Shown: positions 25,341 through 33,058 of the stretch, one piece after another | Layout of the letters: every line of letters begins with the position of its first letter | Numbering within the stretch: position 1 is the first letter of the stretch | From: Gemmatimonadota bacterium | GTDB taxonomy: Bacteria; Gemmatimonadota; Gemmatimonadetes; Longimicrobiales; Gaopeijiaceae | Length of the DNA stretch: 57,479 bases | Reading direction: 5' to 3' | Assembly (NCBI GenBank): GCA_040882465.1 | Contig: JBBEBG010000038.1 | Coordinates: forward strand, 1-57,479 | Position numbers and translations under genes: made by a program | The notes under the pieces: model-generated | What the model was told of the DNA's origin: nothing | The model's input: the letters and a program-made list of their open reading frames with translations, nothing else | Database searches by the model: none

Positions 25341-25370
25341 ATCATAGCATCCCCGGACATTTGATGGCAA
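25341..25370 (-). promoter_or_regulatory. Promoter of the lipA leader RNA
   Basis: On the minus strand TTGCCA (25370-25365) and TATGAT (25346-25341) are spaced by 18 bp. The start of transcription would be near 25334. This is a good sigma-70-type promoter and the only one evident upstream of lipA-pdhABC. Confidence 0.6.
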
Positions 25371-25475
25371 CCGATCCGAGGGGGAATCGGCCGAGGCATT
25401 CCGCCCTCCTCTCACCCCACCGAAGACGCCCCATGAGAGGGTTACCCGCACGGGGACCTCGGAGACCTTCGATCC

Positions 25476-26561
25476 TCATCCGGAGCTCCTCTTCGTGCGC
25501 GTTTTCCGACTCCTCCACTCCCCGGTACTCTTCCCCTCCTCGGTCACCCATGCCGCCGTGCGGGCCAGCGCTTCCTCCAGAGTGAAGGGGGGCGCCCATC
25601 CGAGCTCCTCGCGGGCGCGCTCGGAGCGATAGGGGTCCGGAAGCACTGCCACCTCGACCACCCGCCGGAGCCTCAACCCCCCAAGCCCGGGGAGGCGCCC
25701 CCCCAGCGCATCAACCACTCTCGCCCCCGCCATGACCAGGTGCCGAGGAATGGCGACCGGGCGAAAAGGAAGGCCGAGATGCCGGGCGAGCCCGGCCAGA
25801 AGCGCCCGCTGGCTCACCGGATGGTCCCCGGAGACGTTGTACGGCCGCGCCCCGACGGGGAGCTCCGCGACGAGCGCCGCCAGTGCAGCCTGGGCAAGGT
25901 TCCCCGCATACACGGTCGCGATCGGCGTCCGGCCGCTTCCGAGGACCAGATGTACCGGGAAGCACAGGGTCCGGACGAGCCTCGGCGTGAAGAGGCGGTC
26001 CCTCTCCCCGTACACCACCGGTGGCCGGAGGAGAGCCACCCGCATCCCGCTCTCGCGCGCCGCGCCGCCCACGGCCTCTTCGGCTTCCCGCTTCGAGCGC
26101 CCGTATCCCCCGCGCGGAGCCCCGTTGGGGGAGTCCGCCGCCGTTTCGTCCGCCGGTCCCGCCAGAGAGCCGTAGACCGCGACCGAAGAGACGTGGACCC
26201 CGCGCCGGATTCCCGCCCCGGCCGCGCCCTGAAAGACCCTCAGCGCCCCTCCCACGTTGATCTCGTGGAGCCGGGTCCAGGGGAGATTCCCATACACGGA
26301 AGCCGCCGCGTGGACGACGGCGCCGCACCCCGCCATGACCTCGCCGAGCGCTTTCGCCGACCAGTCAAGCTCCCCCTCGACCAGCTCGCACCCGAGGGCG
26401 TGGAGGTGATTCGTGTCGGAGCCTGCGCGATGAAGGGCGCGGACTCGAGTCCCACCGCTGCGGAGGGCTTCCGCGATATGGGATCCCACGAGCCCCGTCC
26501 CGCCGGTCAGAAAAACCGGGGGCGGGGAGTGCACGACTTCGTGCTCAGTTGGGGCCGCCAT
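25476..26561 (-). CDS. NAD-dependent epimerase/dehydratase family protein (extended SDR)
   Basis: 361 residues. The nucleotide motif TGGTGLVGSHIAEALRSGG, the AAASVYG strand and the active-site pair Tyr-Lys in YGRSKREAEE mark an extended short-chain dehydrogenase. The second half (VYAGNLAQAALAAL, YNVSGDHPVS, RRVVEVAVLPDPYRSERAREELGWAPPFTLEEAL) resembles 3-beta-hydroxysteroid-dehydrogenase-like or UDP-sugar epimerase proteins; substrate unknown. The ATG at 26561 overlaps the previous gene by 17 bp; a GTG at 26534 would avoid this. Confidence 0.85.
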   Translation of the reverse strand: MAAPTEHEVVHSPPPVFLTGGTGLVGSHIAEALRSGGTRVRALHRAGSDTNHLHALGCELVEGELDWSAKALGEVMAGCGAVVHAAASVYGNLPWTRLHEINVGGALRVFQGAAGAGIRRGVHVSSVAVYGSLAGPADETAADSPNGAPRGGYGRSKREAEEAVGGAARESGMRVALLRPPVVYGERDRLFTPRLVRTLCFPVHLVLGSGRTPIATVYAGNLAQAALAALVAELPVGARPYNVSGDHPVSQRALLAGLARHLGLPFRPVAIPRHLVMAGARVVDALGGRLPGLGGLRLRRVVEVAVLPDPYRSERAREELGWAPPFTLEEALARTAAWVTEEGKSTGEWRSRKTRTKRSSG

Positions 26562-27345
26562 CGGAAAGGAACGCCTCCGCGTCCTCCCGGATCAGGGGAA
26601 GGAGCGCCCCGTGCTCCTCGTATTCGAGGCGGTCCGCCGCGATTTCGCGGTCCCAGGCGGCGAGGAGACGCTCGTAATAGCCCCGGGCCGCCGCGGAGTC
26701 GCCGAGGGCGACTGAAGCCTCCGCCGCGCCGTACAGGTTGAGGAGGTGATCCGGGTTGGCGGCGAGCCCGTCCAGCGCCGATTGAAGGGCGGCCTCCTGC
26801 TCTCTGGCCGCCCGCTGAAGGAGTGAGAGATGGAAGAGCCCGTCGGCGTCCAGGGGGCGCGCGAGGTCGTACGCCGCGATCGCCATCGGGAGGAAATTCG
26901 TCGCCTCGGTCGTGTTCCCGTTGGCGACCGCCTGCATGACCCTATTAAAGAGATTGTCCGCCGCCTGACGGGCGGTCATGGAGGAAAGGTCGACGTTGGG
27001 TGCCGGGCCGAGCCCGCCGACGGGGGGCACCCCGGCCACCGTCGGCTCGGTCCGGTCGGAGAGCTCGACGATCGCCACCACGACCACCAAGGCGGCGAGA
27101 AGGATCCCCGACACCCACCAGCCCATCCGCGACCCGTTCGTGGCGGCAGGGGTTCCCGTGGCGGACGGGGCACCCCCGGGGGAGGTCCCTCTTGCACCCA
27201 CCGGCGTGCCGCAGCCCGTGCAGAACCGGGTCCCGGCGGGAAGCTCGGTTCCGCACGCGGGGCACGGGAGCGTCCGGAGGGAGGCCCCGCACGACGAACA
27301 GAATCTCCCGGATCCTTCCTGGCCGCATTGAGTGCAGAACTTCAT
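26545..27345 (-). CDS. Zinc-ribbon membrane protein with TPR-like region
   Basis: 266 residues. Two zinc ribbons open the protein: CTQCGQEGSGRFCSSC and CPACGTELPAGTRFCTGCG, eight Cys in four CxxC knuckles. A Thr/Gly/Pro linker and one membrane helix (about residues 76-96, WWVSGILLAALVVVVAIV) follow. The C-terminal 160 residues are helical with two or three TPR-like units (AAREQEAALQSALDGLAANPDHLLNLYGAAEASVALGDSAAARGYYERLL). Function unknown. It probably forms a two-gene unit with the SDR. Confidence 0.75.
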   Translation of the reverse strand: MKFCTQCGQEGSGRFCSSCGASLRTLPCPACGTELPAGTRFCTGCGTPVGARGTSPGGAPSATGTPAATNGSRMGWWVSGILLAALVVVVAIVELSDRTEPTVAGVPPVGGLGPAPNVDLSSMTARQAADNLFNRVMQAVANGNTTEATNFLPMAIAAYDLARPLDADGLFHLSLLQRAAREQEAALQSALDGLAANPDHLLNLYGAAEASVALGDSAAARGYYERLLAAWDREIAADRLEYEEHGALLPLIREDAEAFLSDGGPN

Positions 27346-27393
27346 CGAGAGCCGCCGTCGCGGAGGGATCCCGAGATTCGAACGGGAGGTTAG

Positions 27394-27399
27394 TATAAT
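27394..27399 (+). promoter_or_regulatory. Perfect -10 box upstream of the outer-membrane protein gene
   Basis: TATAAT at 27394-27399 lies 227 bp before the chosen start at 27626. No good -35 is found at 16-18 bp upstream. The 27346-27625 stretch otherwise contains only open frame without recognisable protein similarity, so it is read as a leader. Confidence 0.35.
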
Positions 27400-27625
27400 G
27401 CGCGCTCACCGGGCGAGGGACCCCGGGACGGGACTCCGAGGGAAAGTCCGCCGCGCGCCGGCCCCCGCGACGCGAATGCGCCGACAGACGCGATCCCGCT
27501 TGTCGCCACTGACACCTGGACGGTGTTTCGCGCGTATGTGTAGTGCGGGCGCGAAGCGTTTCGACGATCCCGCCACCTTTCCCACGCCTGCCCCCACTCC
27601 TGGGAGCTGCCCGACCCGAAATTCC

Positions 27626-29875
27626 ATGCCCCATTCCGATCCTCCCGCGCCTCCCGGTCGTTCGACCCGAAATGCCGGGCCTCGCGGCCTTCCCTTCTTG
27701 CTCGTCCTGGCGCTATTTCCGCGCGCCGCGGTCGCGCAAGACCCGGGCGCCGCCGCCCAGGCCGACACGCTCCCCGCCACGCCCCCCCGCGAAGCCCCCG
27801 CGGACACTTACGCCGACGTAGAAGTTCGCGCCCTAATGGAACGCGCCCGCGTTGCGCGATCCGAGGTCGCCGAGGGGCTCGAGACCTACGAGGCGCGCCT
27901 CCGCGAACGGGTCTACTTCGGGGTTTCGGGCGACATCTTCCGAAGAGAGCGTGGGATTTTCGACCAGGAGCGAGTCTCGCGAGTTCGGTGGTCCAGGGAC
28001 GGGAACCATGTGATTCGATGGGAGGGCGCGCGCCTCGACATCCCGATCGCCGGCCTCTCGTCCACAGACGACCCGAACGAAAATATCGGCCAATTCCTCG
28101 TGCGAAATCTCTCTGGAATTAACCCGGACGGGGACGACGATCCGACCGATCCCGTCATCCCGCCGCCCCTCGCATACGATCCGGCGAGCGACCGCATCTT
28201 TTTTGGTCCGGACTGGGTGCTGAACCCGCTCGCTGACACCGCCGTCCACCAATACCGCTTCCAAAGCGGGGACACGCTGTCCATCACCCTACCGGGGACG
28301 AACGACCGAGTGGTCCTCGCCGAAGTGCGTGTTCAGCCCCGGTTCAACGACTTCCGACTGGTGTCGGCTTCGCTCTGGTTCGACCTGGCGACTGCCGCCC
28401 TGGTGCGCGCCGGATATCGTCCGGCCCGTCCCTTCGATCTCGAGCTCGACGCTGCCGACGACGATGACCTGCCGCCCGGCTTCCTCCGCCCGATTCGCGC
28501 CGAGATCCGATACGTGACGATGGATCATGGCCTCTTCGACCTCCAGTTCTGGATTCCTAGGCGTGCGACCTTCGAAGGAGAGGGGCAGGTGGCCGCTTTT
28601 GCGCGCTTTCCGATCACCATCGAGTGGACGATGGATCAGATCCTCCCCAACGAGCTGAGCGACCTGATCCCCGACGTGATTCCGGAAGGGTGGATCCTGC
28701 GCGAGGCCGAAGTCGAGCGTGATGACGAGATTCGCAGCATCACGGTGCTCGTTCCGACCGCCCAAGAACTCGCCCGGTCGCCGGAGCTCACGATGGGGAC
28801 CCCCTCCTCCGCCAGCGCCTTCACCCCCGACGAGCTCGGAGCGTTGGAACGCACCCTCGCGGGGCTCGCGGCCCCCACGATCTTTCCCGGAGTGCGCTTT
28901 GCGTACGGACTGCAGGAGGGACTGACCCGTTACAACCGGGTGGAAGGGCTCTCCACCGGCGTTTCGGCCACACTTCCCCTTCCCCGCCTCGAGATCAGGG
29001 CCGAGGCGCGGATCGGGCTCGCGGACGGAGAGCCCGGGGGAGAGCTCCGGGTTCGGCGCGGCTCCGAGGTCCGGAGCGAAGAGCTCGCCGTTTACCGGCG
29101 ACTCGATTCCTCCTCCGAATGGGTCAGGCCGAATGCGCTCGCCACCTCACTCGCCTCGGCCCTCTGGGGGACCGACTTCACCCCCTTCCATCGCGCCTGG
29201 GGCGTCGAAGGGGTCCTGGGGCGCGAGGGCCGATTCGTCACGGGCGAGCTGCGCCTCTTCTGGGAAGCGCAGGACACGGCCGTTCGCGAGACGCACGCAC
29301 ACCTCGCGCGGCTCTGGACCGACCGCGACCTTCCGGAAAACCCGATGGCCGCGGAGGGGAGCTGGGGCGGGGCGGCCCTCCATCTGGCCTGGGATGCGGG
29401 GCGGGATCCCCGTGGCGTTCGGGGGTTCGGCTCCGTGCGCCTCGAAGGGGCGGGCGGGACCTCCTCCTACGGCCGCGGGTGGACGAGCGCCGGGCTCACC
29501 TTTCCCCTCCTCCGGCGCTGGACCGGGGCGATCGAGGCCGGAATCGGGAGTTCGACCGGGACCCTTCCGCCCCAACGCTCCTTTTATCCCGGTGGCCCGG
29601 CGGTCTTCCGGGGCGCGGAGGCGGGACGTTTCGCGGGGGAGGCGTTCTGGTTCGGGAGGGCGGAGATCGGGACTTCGTTGCCGGCCATCCGCCTGGTGGG
29701 GTTCGCGGACGCCCTCTCTGTGGGGTCTCGCTCGGGTTTCACCGAGGGGAAGCCCGAGGTGGCGGTCGGAGCCGGGATCTCACTCCTGGATGGGATCTTC
29801 CGCCTCGATGTCGCCCGAAACCTCAGGGGGACCAAGAGTTGGAAGCTATTGCTCTATCTGGATGGGCTCTTTTGA
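27626..29875 (+). CDS. Putative outer-membrane beta-barrel protein
   Basis: 749 residues from ATG 27626, which places a signal peptide (LPFLLVLALFPRAAVA^Q) at the N terminus; the frame is open further upstream but without signal-like sequence. The N-terminal half (residues about 30-400) is a soluble, strand-rich domain (YFGVSGDIFRRERG, VRWEG-type phrases, VRVQPRFNDFRLV, RAEIRYVTMDHGLFDLQFWIPRR). The second half alternates polar and hydrophobic residues in barrel-like strands and ends in the aromatic F of LYLDGLF. Outer-membrane insertion is inferred. I do not recognise the family; similar large proteins are common in Gemmatimonadota-like genomes. Confidence 0.6.
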   Translation: MPHSDPPAPPGRSTRNAGPRGLPFLLVLALFPRAAVAQDPGAAAQADTLPATPPREAPADTYADVEVRALMERARVARSEVAEGLETYEARLRERVYFGVSGDIFRRERGIFDQERVSRVRWSRDGNHVIRWEGARLDIPIAGLSSTDDPNENIGQFLVRNLSGINPDGDDDPTDPVIPPPLAYDPASDRIFFGPDWVLNPLADTAVHQYRFQSGDTLSITLPGTNDRVVLAEVRVQPRFNDFRLVSASLWFDLATAALVRAGYRPARPFDLELDAADDDDLPPGFLRPIRAEIRYVTMDHGLFDLQFWIPRRATFEGEGQVAAFARFPITIEWTMDQILPNELSDLIPDVIPEGWILREAEVERDDEIRSITVLVPTAQELARSPELTMGTPSSASAFTPDELGALERTLAGLAAPTIFPGVRFAYGLQEGLTRYNRVEGLSTGVSATLPLPRLEIRAEARIGLADGEPGGELRVRRGSEVRSEELAVYRRLDSSSEWVRPNALATSLASALWGTDFTPFHRAWGVEGVLGREGRFVTGELRLFWEAQDTAVRETHAHLARLWTDRDLPENPMAAEGSWGGAALHLAWDAGRDPRGVRGFGSVRLEGAGGTSSYGRGWTSAGLTFPLLRRWTGAIEAGIGSSTGTLPPQRSFYPGGPAVFRGAEAGRFAGEAFWFGRAEIGTSLPAIRLVGFADALSVGSRSGFTEGKPEVAVGAGISLLDGIFRLDVARNLRGTKSWKLLLYLDGLF

Positions 29876-29946
29876 GACCTCCGCGCGTGCGGACGAATTC
29901 CGGCTGCGGCTCCAGGTCGGAGATCGGCACCCCCGGCGGGGCGGCC

Positions 29947-30732
29947 CTATAGTCCGGAGGGAACGTCGAGGAACTCCCAGGGGACGCCGAACTTCTCCCC
30001 GACGAGCTCCGCGAGGGCCTTCACTCCCCAGGTCTCCGTAGCATAGTGCCCCGCATAATAAACATTCACCCCCAGCTCCATCGCTTCCGTGAAGGTGTGG
30101 TGGGCTCCCTCCCCTGTCAGTAGGGCATCGAGACCGGCCTCCGCGGCCTCTCTTATGAAGCTCGCGCCGCCCCCGGTGACGACCCCGATCCGGCCGAGAC
30201 TTTCCCGGCCCCCGGGGACCAGCGTCACTGGTCCTCCGACCACCGCTGAGACCTTGTCGTGGAACGCTTTCCGCGAATCGGAGACAGACGCCTCGAAGCC
30301 GATCGGCGTGTCGGAAAAGTGCCCGAAACGCGCTCCGGGCTCGAGACCCAGCGCCTGGATAAGAACCGCCGCGTTTCCCAGCTTGGGGTGAGCATCGAGC
30401 GGGAGATGCGCACTGTAGAGCGCGATTCCGTTTTCGAGGAGGGGAAGGATCCTGCGATACCGGTGTCCGGTGAGGGGCCTCAGTCCCTCCCAGAACAGCC
30501 CATGATGAACCACCAGGAGGTCCACTTTCCGTTCGACGGCCGCCGCAACCGTAAGGGTGTTTGCATCCACAGCGGCGCCCACCCGGGTGACGGGCCCCGG
30601 TCCTTCGACCTGGAGTCCATTCGCGGCGCCCTCATAATCGGGAAACCCGGGAATCCCCAGGGCCGCGTCCATGAATTGGAGGACATCTTCTAATGCGATC
30701 GAGCCCCGGGACATCGTCGTCACTCCTTCCAC
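29947..30732 (-). CDS. Nif3-like dinuclear metal centre protein
   Basis: 261 residues of the Nif3/GTP-cyclohydrolase-I-type-2 family. Metal ligands are in LLVVHHGLFW, the ALYSAHLPLDAHP segment, GEGAHH and GHYATE. The family makes toroidal hexamers with a two-metal centre; the physiological reaction is unclear. The reading frame is preceded by a good GGAG site and a leader holding an inverted repeat (30747-30768). It is the gene immediately following the DnaA-box palindrome. Confidence 0.93.
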   Translation of the reverse strand: MEGVTTMSRGSIALEDVLQFMDAALGIPGFPDYEGAANGLQVEGPGPVTRVGAAVDANTLTVAAAVERKVDLLVVHHGLFWEGLRPLTGHRYRRILPLLENGIALYSAHLPLDAHPKLGNAAVLIQALGLEPGARFGHFSDTPIGFEASVSDSRKAFHDKVSAVVGGPVTLVPGGRESLGRIGVVTGGGASFIREAAEAGLDALLTGEGAHHTFTEAMELGVNVYYAGHYATETWGVKALAELVGEKFGVPWEFLDVPSGL

Positions 30733-30793
30733 AACCCGTTGTTGAGAAGGGGCCTCGGCGGCCCCCTTTCCCCGAATGTGATCATATAATGCA

Positions 30794-30831
30794 ATGACTT
30801 ACGGGATTGTCCACATCTGTGGATAAGTCAT
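30794..30831. promoter_or_regulatory. Palindrome containing two inverted DnaA boxes
   Basis: TTGTCCACA (30807-30815) and TGTGGATAA (30818-30826) are inverted DnaA boxes two bases apart. The second is the perfect TTATCCACA on the minus strand; the first has one change from consensus. They are nested in an outer inverted repeat, ATGACTTA (30794-30801) with TAAGTCAT (30824-30831). The neighbouring bases (TATAAT-like, 30785-30790) are AT-rich for this genome. It lies between the bactofilin stop and the nif3 promoter region, so regulation by DnaA or an origin-linked element are both possible. Confidence 0.55.
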
Positions 30832-30855
30832 GAAGAGAAGGCTCCGGGCGCCCGG

Positions 30856-31311
30856 TCACGGGAGGGCGCGCTTCTCTCGATCATGGGGGACGGGCCCGTC
30901 CTGGAGCGCCTCCCCTCGATCGGGAAACGACCCGCTCGCCGGCGGTGCGCCGACGTCAATGTCGCCCATGCGGATGTCCCCGTTGAGGACGGCGCCCTCC
31001 TCGAGTTGAACCCGTCGAGCGTGCACTTCCCCCTCGATCCGGGCGCTGCCCTGCACCTCTAGCCGTGAGGCGACCATCAGGGAGCCGACCACTTCACCGG
31101 CGATCACCGCGTCCTGCGTGCGGATTTCTCCATGGACCCCTCCTTCGGTGCCGACGACGACCGCCTTTCCGGCCCAGATCGAACCGCGAACATACCCTTC
31201 GACGCGCACCGTTCCTTCGGTCACGCAGTCACCGATGACCCGCATCCCGGGCCCGATGATGGAGATCGCCGAAGGGCTCTGTGCTTCGTCTCGTTCTTTG
31301 CCACGCGCCAT
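30856..31311 (-). CDS. Bactofilin
   Basis: 151 residues. The central bactofilin (DUF583) domain, about residues 15-115, is a right-handed beta-helix built of short Gly/Val-rich repeats (GTVRVEGYVRGSIWAGKAVVVG, GEIRTQDAVIAGEVVGS, GSARIEGEVHARRVQLEEGAVLNGDI). Flanking tails are disordered. Bactofilins self-assemble without nucleotides and serve cell-shape, stalk and chromosome-positioning roles. The gene follows the M23 peptidase by 59 bp on the same strand, a pairing known from shape modules such as CcmA/Csd1. Confidence 0.93.
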   Translation of the reverse strand: MARGKERDEAQSPSAISIIGPGMRVIGDCVTEGTVRVEGYVRGSIWAGKAVVVGTEGGVHGEIRTQDAVIAGEVVGSLMVASRLEVQGSARIEGEVHARRVQLEEGAVLNGDIRMGDIDVGAPPASGSFPDRGEALQDGPVPHDREKRALP

Positions 31312-31370
31312 CGACCGGTCTCCGATTCAACTCCGGAGGGGAAAGACCTCGGGTTTCACACCACCCACGT

Positions 31371-32150
31371 TCAGGGCTGCGCCACCATTGCGAGGGGATC
31401 CACCGGCTCCCCTTCGAGAAAGATCTCGAAATGAAGGTGGGGTGCGGTGGACCGGCCGCTCGACCCGCTCAAAGCGATGATTTCGTTCCTCCGGACCAGG
31501 TCTCCCCGGGCCGCGAGGAGGAGGGACACATGGGCGTACCGCGTACGATACCCCTCCGCGTGGTCGAGAACCAGATAGCTCCCGTAGATGGGGTCCTCTC
31601 CAGCGTCCGCGACCGTTCCGCTCCCCGCCGCCCTCACGTACGAGCCGGCCGGAACGGCGATGTCGATGCCCGGATGGTCCGTCCCTCCGCCCTCGAGAAG
31701 CACCTGTGTCACGAACCCGGCTTCGGTGAGGGGCCAGCTCGTAGGAAGGAACTGTTCGGCCTCAGGGAGATTCGAGGCCCCGGAGGGGCGTCCCACCGCA
31801 GGGGGGAGCCAGAGCTCTTCCGTCGCGGGTGCCGTACCGGCACCGAACATATCCCGAATCCGAGCGTAGGCCGCCTCCACTTCGGCGAGAGTTTGCGCGA
31901 GCGCTTCGACTCTCTCTTCCCGGGCAAGTAGTTCCGTCACTTGCGCCTCGAGAAGCGCCGTGCGGTGTGCGCGGGCCGCCAGATACCACCAGCTTCCCAC
32001 GAATCCGACGAGGAGGACGAAGACGAAGGCGCCGGCCCCCACGACCCACGGGAGCTGTCGGTAAGGAATGCGGAGGGACCGGGTTCGCCCCCCGGAATCG
32101 GGAACGACCAGGAACGTTAGCAGACGATCTGAGTCCATCGGTCGTCTCAC
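31371..32150 (-). CDS. M23 family metallopeptidase, membrane-anchored
   Basis: 259 residues. A cytoplasmic start, one membrane helix (about 35-57) and a coiled coil (about 60-105) precede a LytM domain with all zinc ligands: HPGID (about 159), and the HLH of APHLHFEI (about 240); RYAHVS supplies the additional His. It should cut peptidoglycan cross-bridges in the periplasm. The ATG overlaps the parB stop by 4 bp, and bactofilin follows, so it is a probable scaffold-controlled hydrolase. Confidence 0.93.
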   Translation of the reverse strand: MRRPMDSDRLLTFLVVPDSGGRTRSLRIPYRQLPWVVGAGAFVFVLLVGFVGSWWYLAARAHRTALLEAQVTELLAREERVEALAQTLAEVEAAYARIRDMFGAGTAPATEELWLPPAVGRPSGASNLPEAEQFLPTSWPLTEAGFVTQVLLEGGGTDHPGIDIAVPAGSYVRAAGSGTVADAGEDPIYGSYLVLDHAEGYRTRYAHVSLLLAARGDLVRRNEIIALSGSSGRSTAPHLHFEIFLEGEPVDPLAMVAQP

Positions 32151-33058
32151 CCGATCAGGTCGGCGGGGTCACGTCCGGTGATCAGCTCGAAGACCCGTTC
32201 GAGATCCGCCGAAGAACCGAAGGGAATCTCGATAGACCCCGTTCCCTTCCGTCCGACCTTGAGCCGTACTCGGGTCCCCAGGGTTTCCTGAAGCGCCTCC
32301 TGGAGGGCCTGGGCGACCGGGTCCACCGAGCCTCCCGCCCGCGGCCGGCTTCGCCCCCTGGTTTTCCCCTTCCCGGCTTCACCTCGCACCCGATCCTCCA
32401 CGGCCCGCACCGTCCACCCCTCTTCGGCCGCCCGGCGCGCGAGCTCGGCGAGTTTTCCCGCATCTTCGACTGCGAGAAGGGCGCGGGCATGCCCCATGGA
32501 AAGGGACCCCTCCAGGAGATACCGGCGGACCGAGGGGGGAAGCTTGAGGAGACGTAGCGTGTTGGCCACCGTGGAACGGTTTCGCCCTACTGCCCCCGCG
32601 ATTTCACCCTGTGTGAGCCCGAACTCACGGGCGAGCAGCTCGAATCCCTCGGCCTCCTCGAGCGGATTCAGGGCCTCTCGCTGGATGTTCTCGACCAGGG
32701 CGAGGACGAGGAGCGTCCGGTCGTCCACCTCCCGCACCACGACCGGGACCTCCACCCAACCGAGCTCCGACACGGCCCGGAGCCGCCGTTCTCCGGCGAC
32801 GAGCTGAAATCGGTCCCCCTCTCCATCCGGGCCGGGGCGAACGACGAGCGGCTGCAGGAGACCGTGCTCCCGGATGGACTGCGCGAGATCCGCGAGCTCT
32901 TCCTTTTTGAACTCTCGCCGGGGTTGGAAGGGATTCGCGCCGATCCGCGCGACCGGGAGCGTCCGGACCTCGGACGGATCCGCCACAGGACCGAGATAAT
33001 CTTCACCCAGAAGGGCCCCAAGGCCCCGCCCCAACCTGTCTCGCTTGGCCGCGCTCAA
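32147..33058 (-). CDS. parB: Chromosome-partitioning protein ParB
   Basis: 303 residues. The N terminus carries the ParA-stimulating basic motif (KRDRLGRGLGALLG), the CTP-binding motifs around NPFQPRREF and AGERRLRA, and ENIQREALNPLEEA. The HTH that binds parS is FGLTQGEIAGAVGRNRSTVANTLRLLKLP. A disordered linker (KGKTRGRSRPRAGG) and the C-terminal dimer domain complete it. It spreads from the parS site at 33968. It overlaps parA and the M23 gene by 4 bp each. Confidence 0.96.
   Translation of the reverse strand: MSAAKRDRLGRGLGALLGEDYLGPVADPSEVRTLPVARIGANPFQPRREFKKEELADLAQSIREHGLLQPLVVRPGPDGEGDRFQLVAGERRLRAVSELGWVEVPVVVREVDDRTLLVLALVENIQREALNPLEEAEGFELLAREFGLTQGEIAGAVGRNRSTVANTLRLLKLPPSVRRYLLEGSLSMGHARALLAVEDAGKLAELARRAAEEGWTVRAVEDRVRGEAGKGKTRGRSRPRAGGSVDPVAQALQEALQETLGTRVRLKVGRKGTGSIEIPFGSSADLERVFELITGRDPADLIG

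Noticed and set aside
25281-25345. Possible signal recognition particle RNA upstream of lipA
   Set aside because: The CCGGAGGAAGC stretch recalls the SRP apical loop, but the GGAA tetraloop helix and the pairing around it do not form; it lies at the predicted 5' end instead of the centre.
27365-27390. tRNA T-arm-like sequence (GATTCGAAC with CCCG/CGGG flanks)
   Set aside because: The loop would be 9 nt, and no acceptor stem, D-arm or anticodon arm can be fitted on either strand.
30844-30855. 12-bp palindrome CCGGGCGCCCGG as a regulatory site
   Set aside because: It is a GC-only perfect palindrome touching the bactofilin stop codon, easily expected in this GC-rich DNA and without a loop for a terminator.
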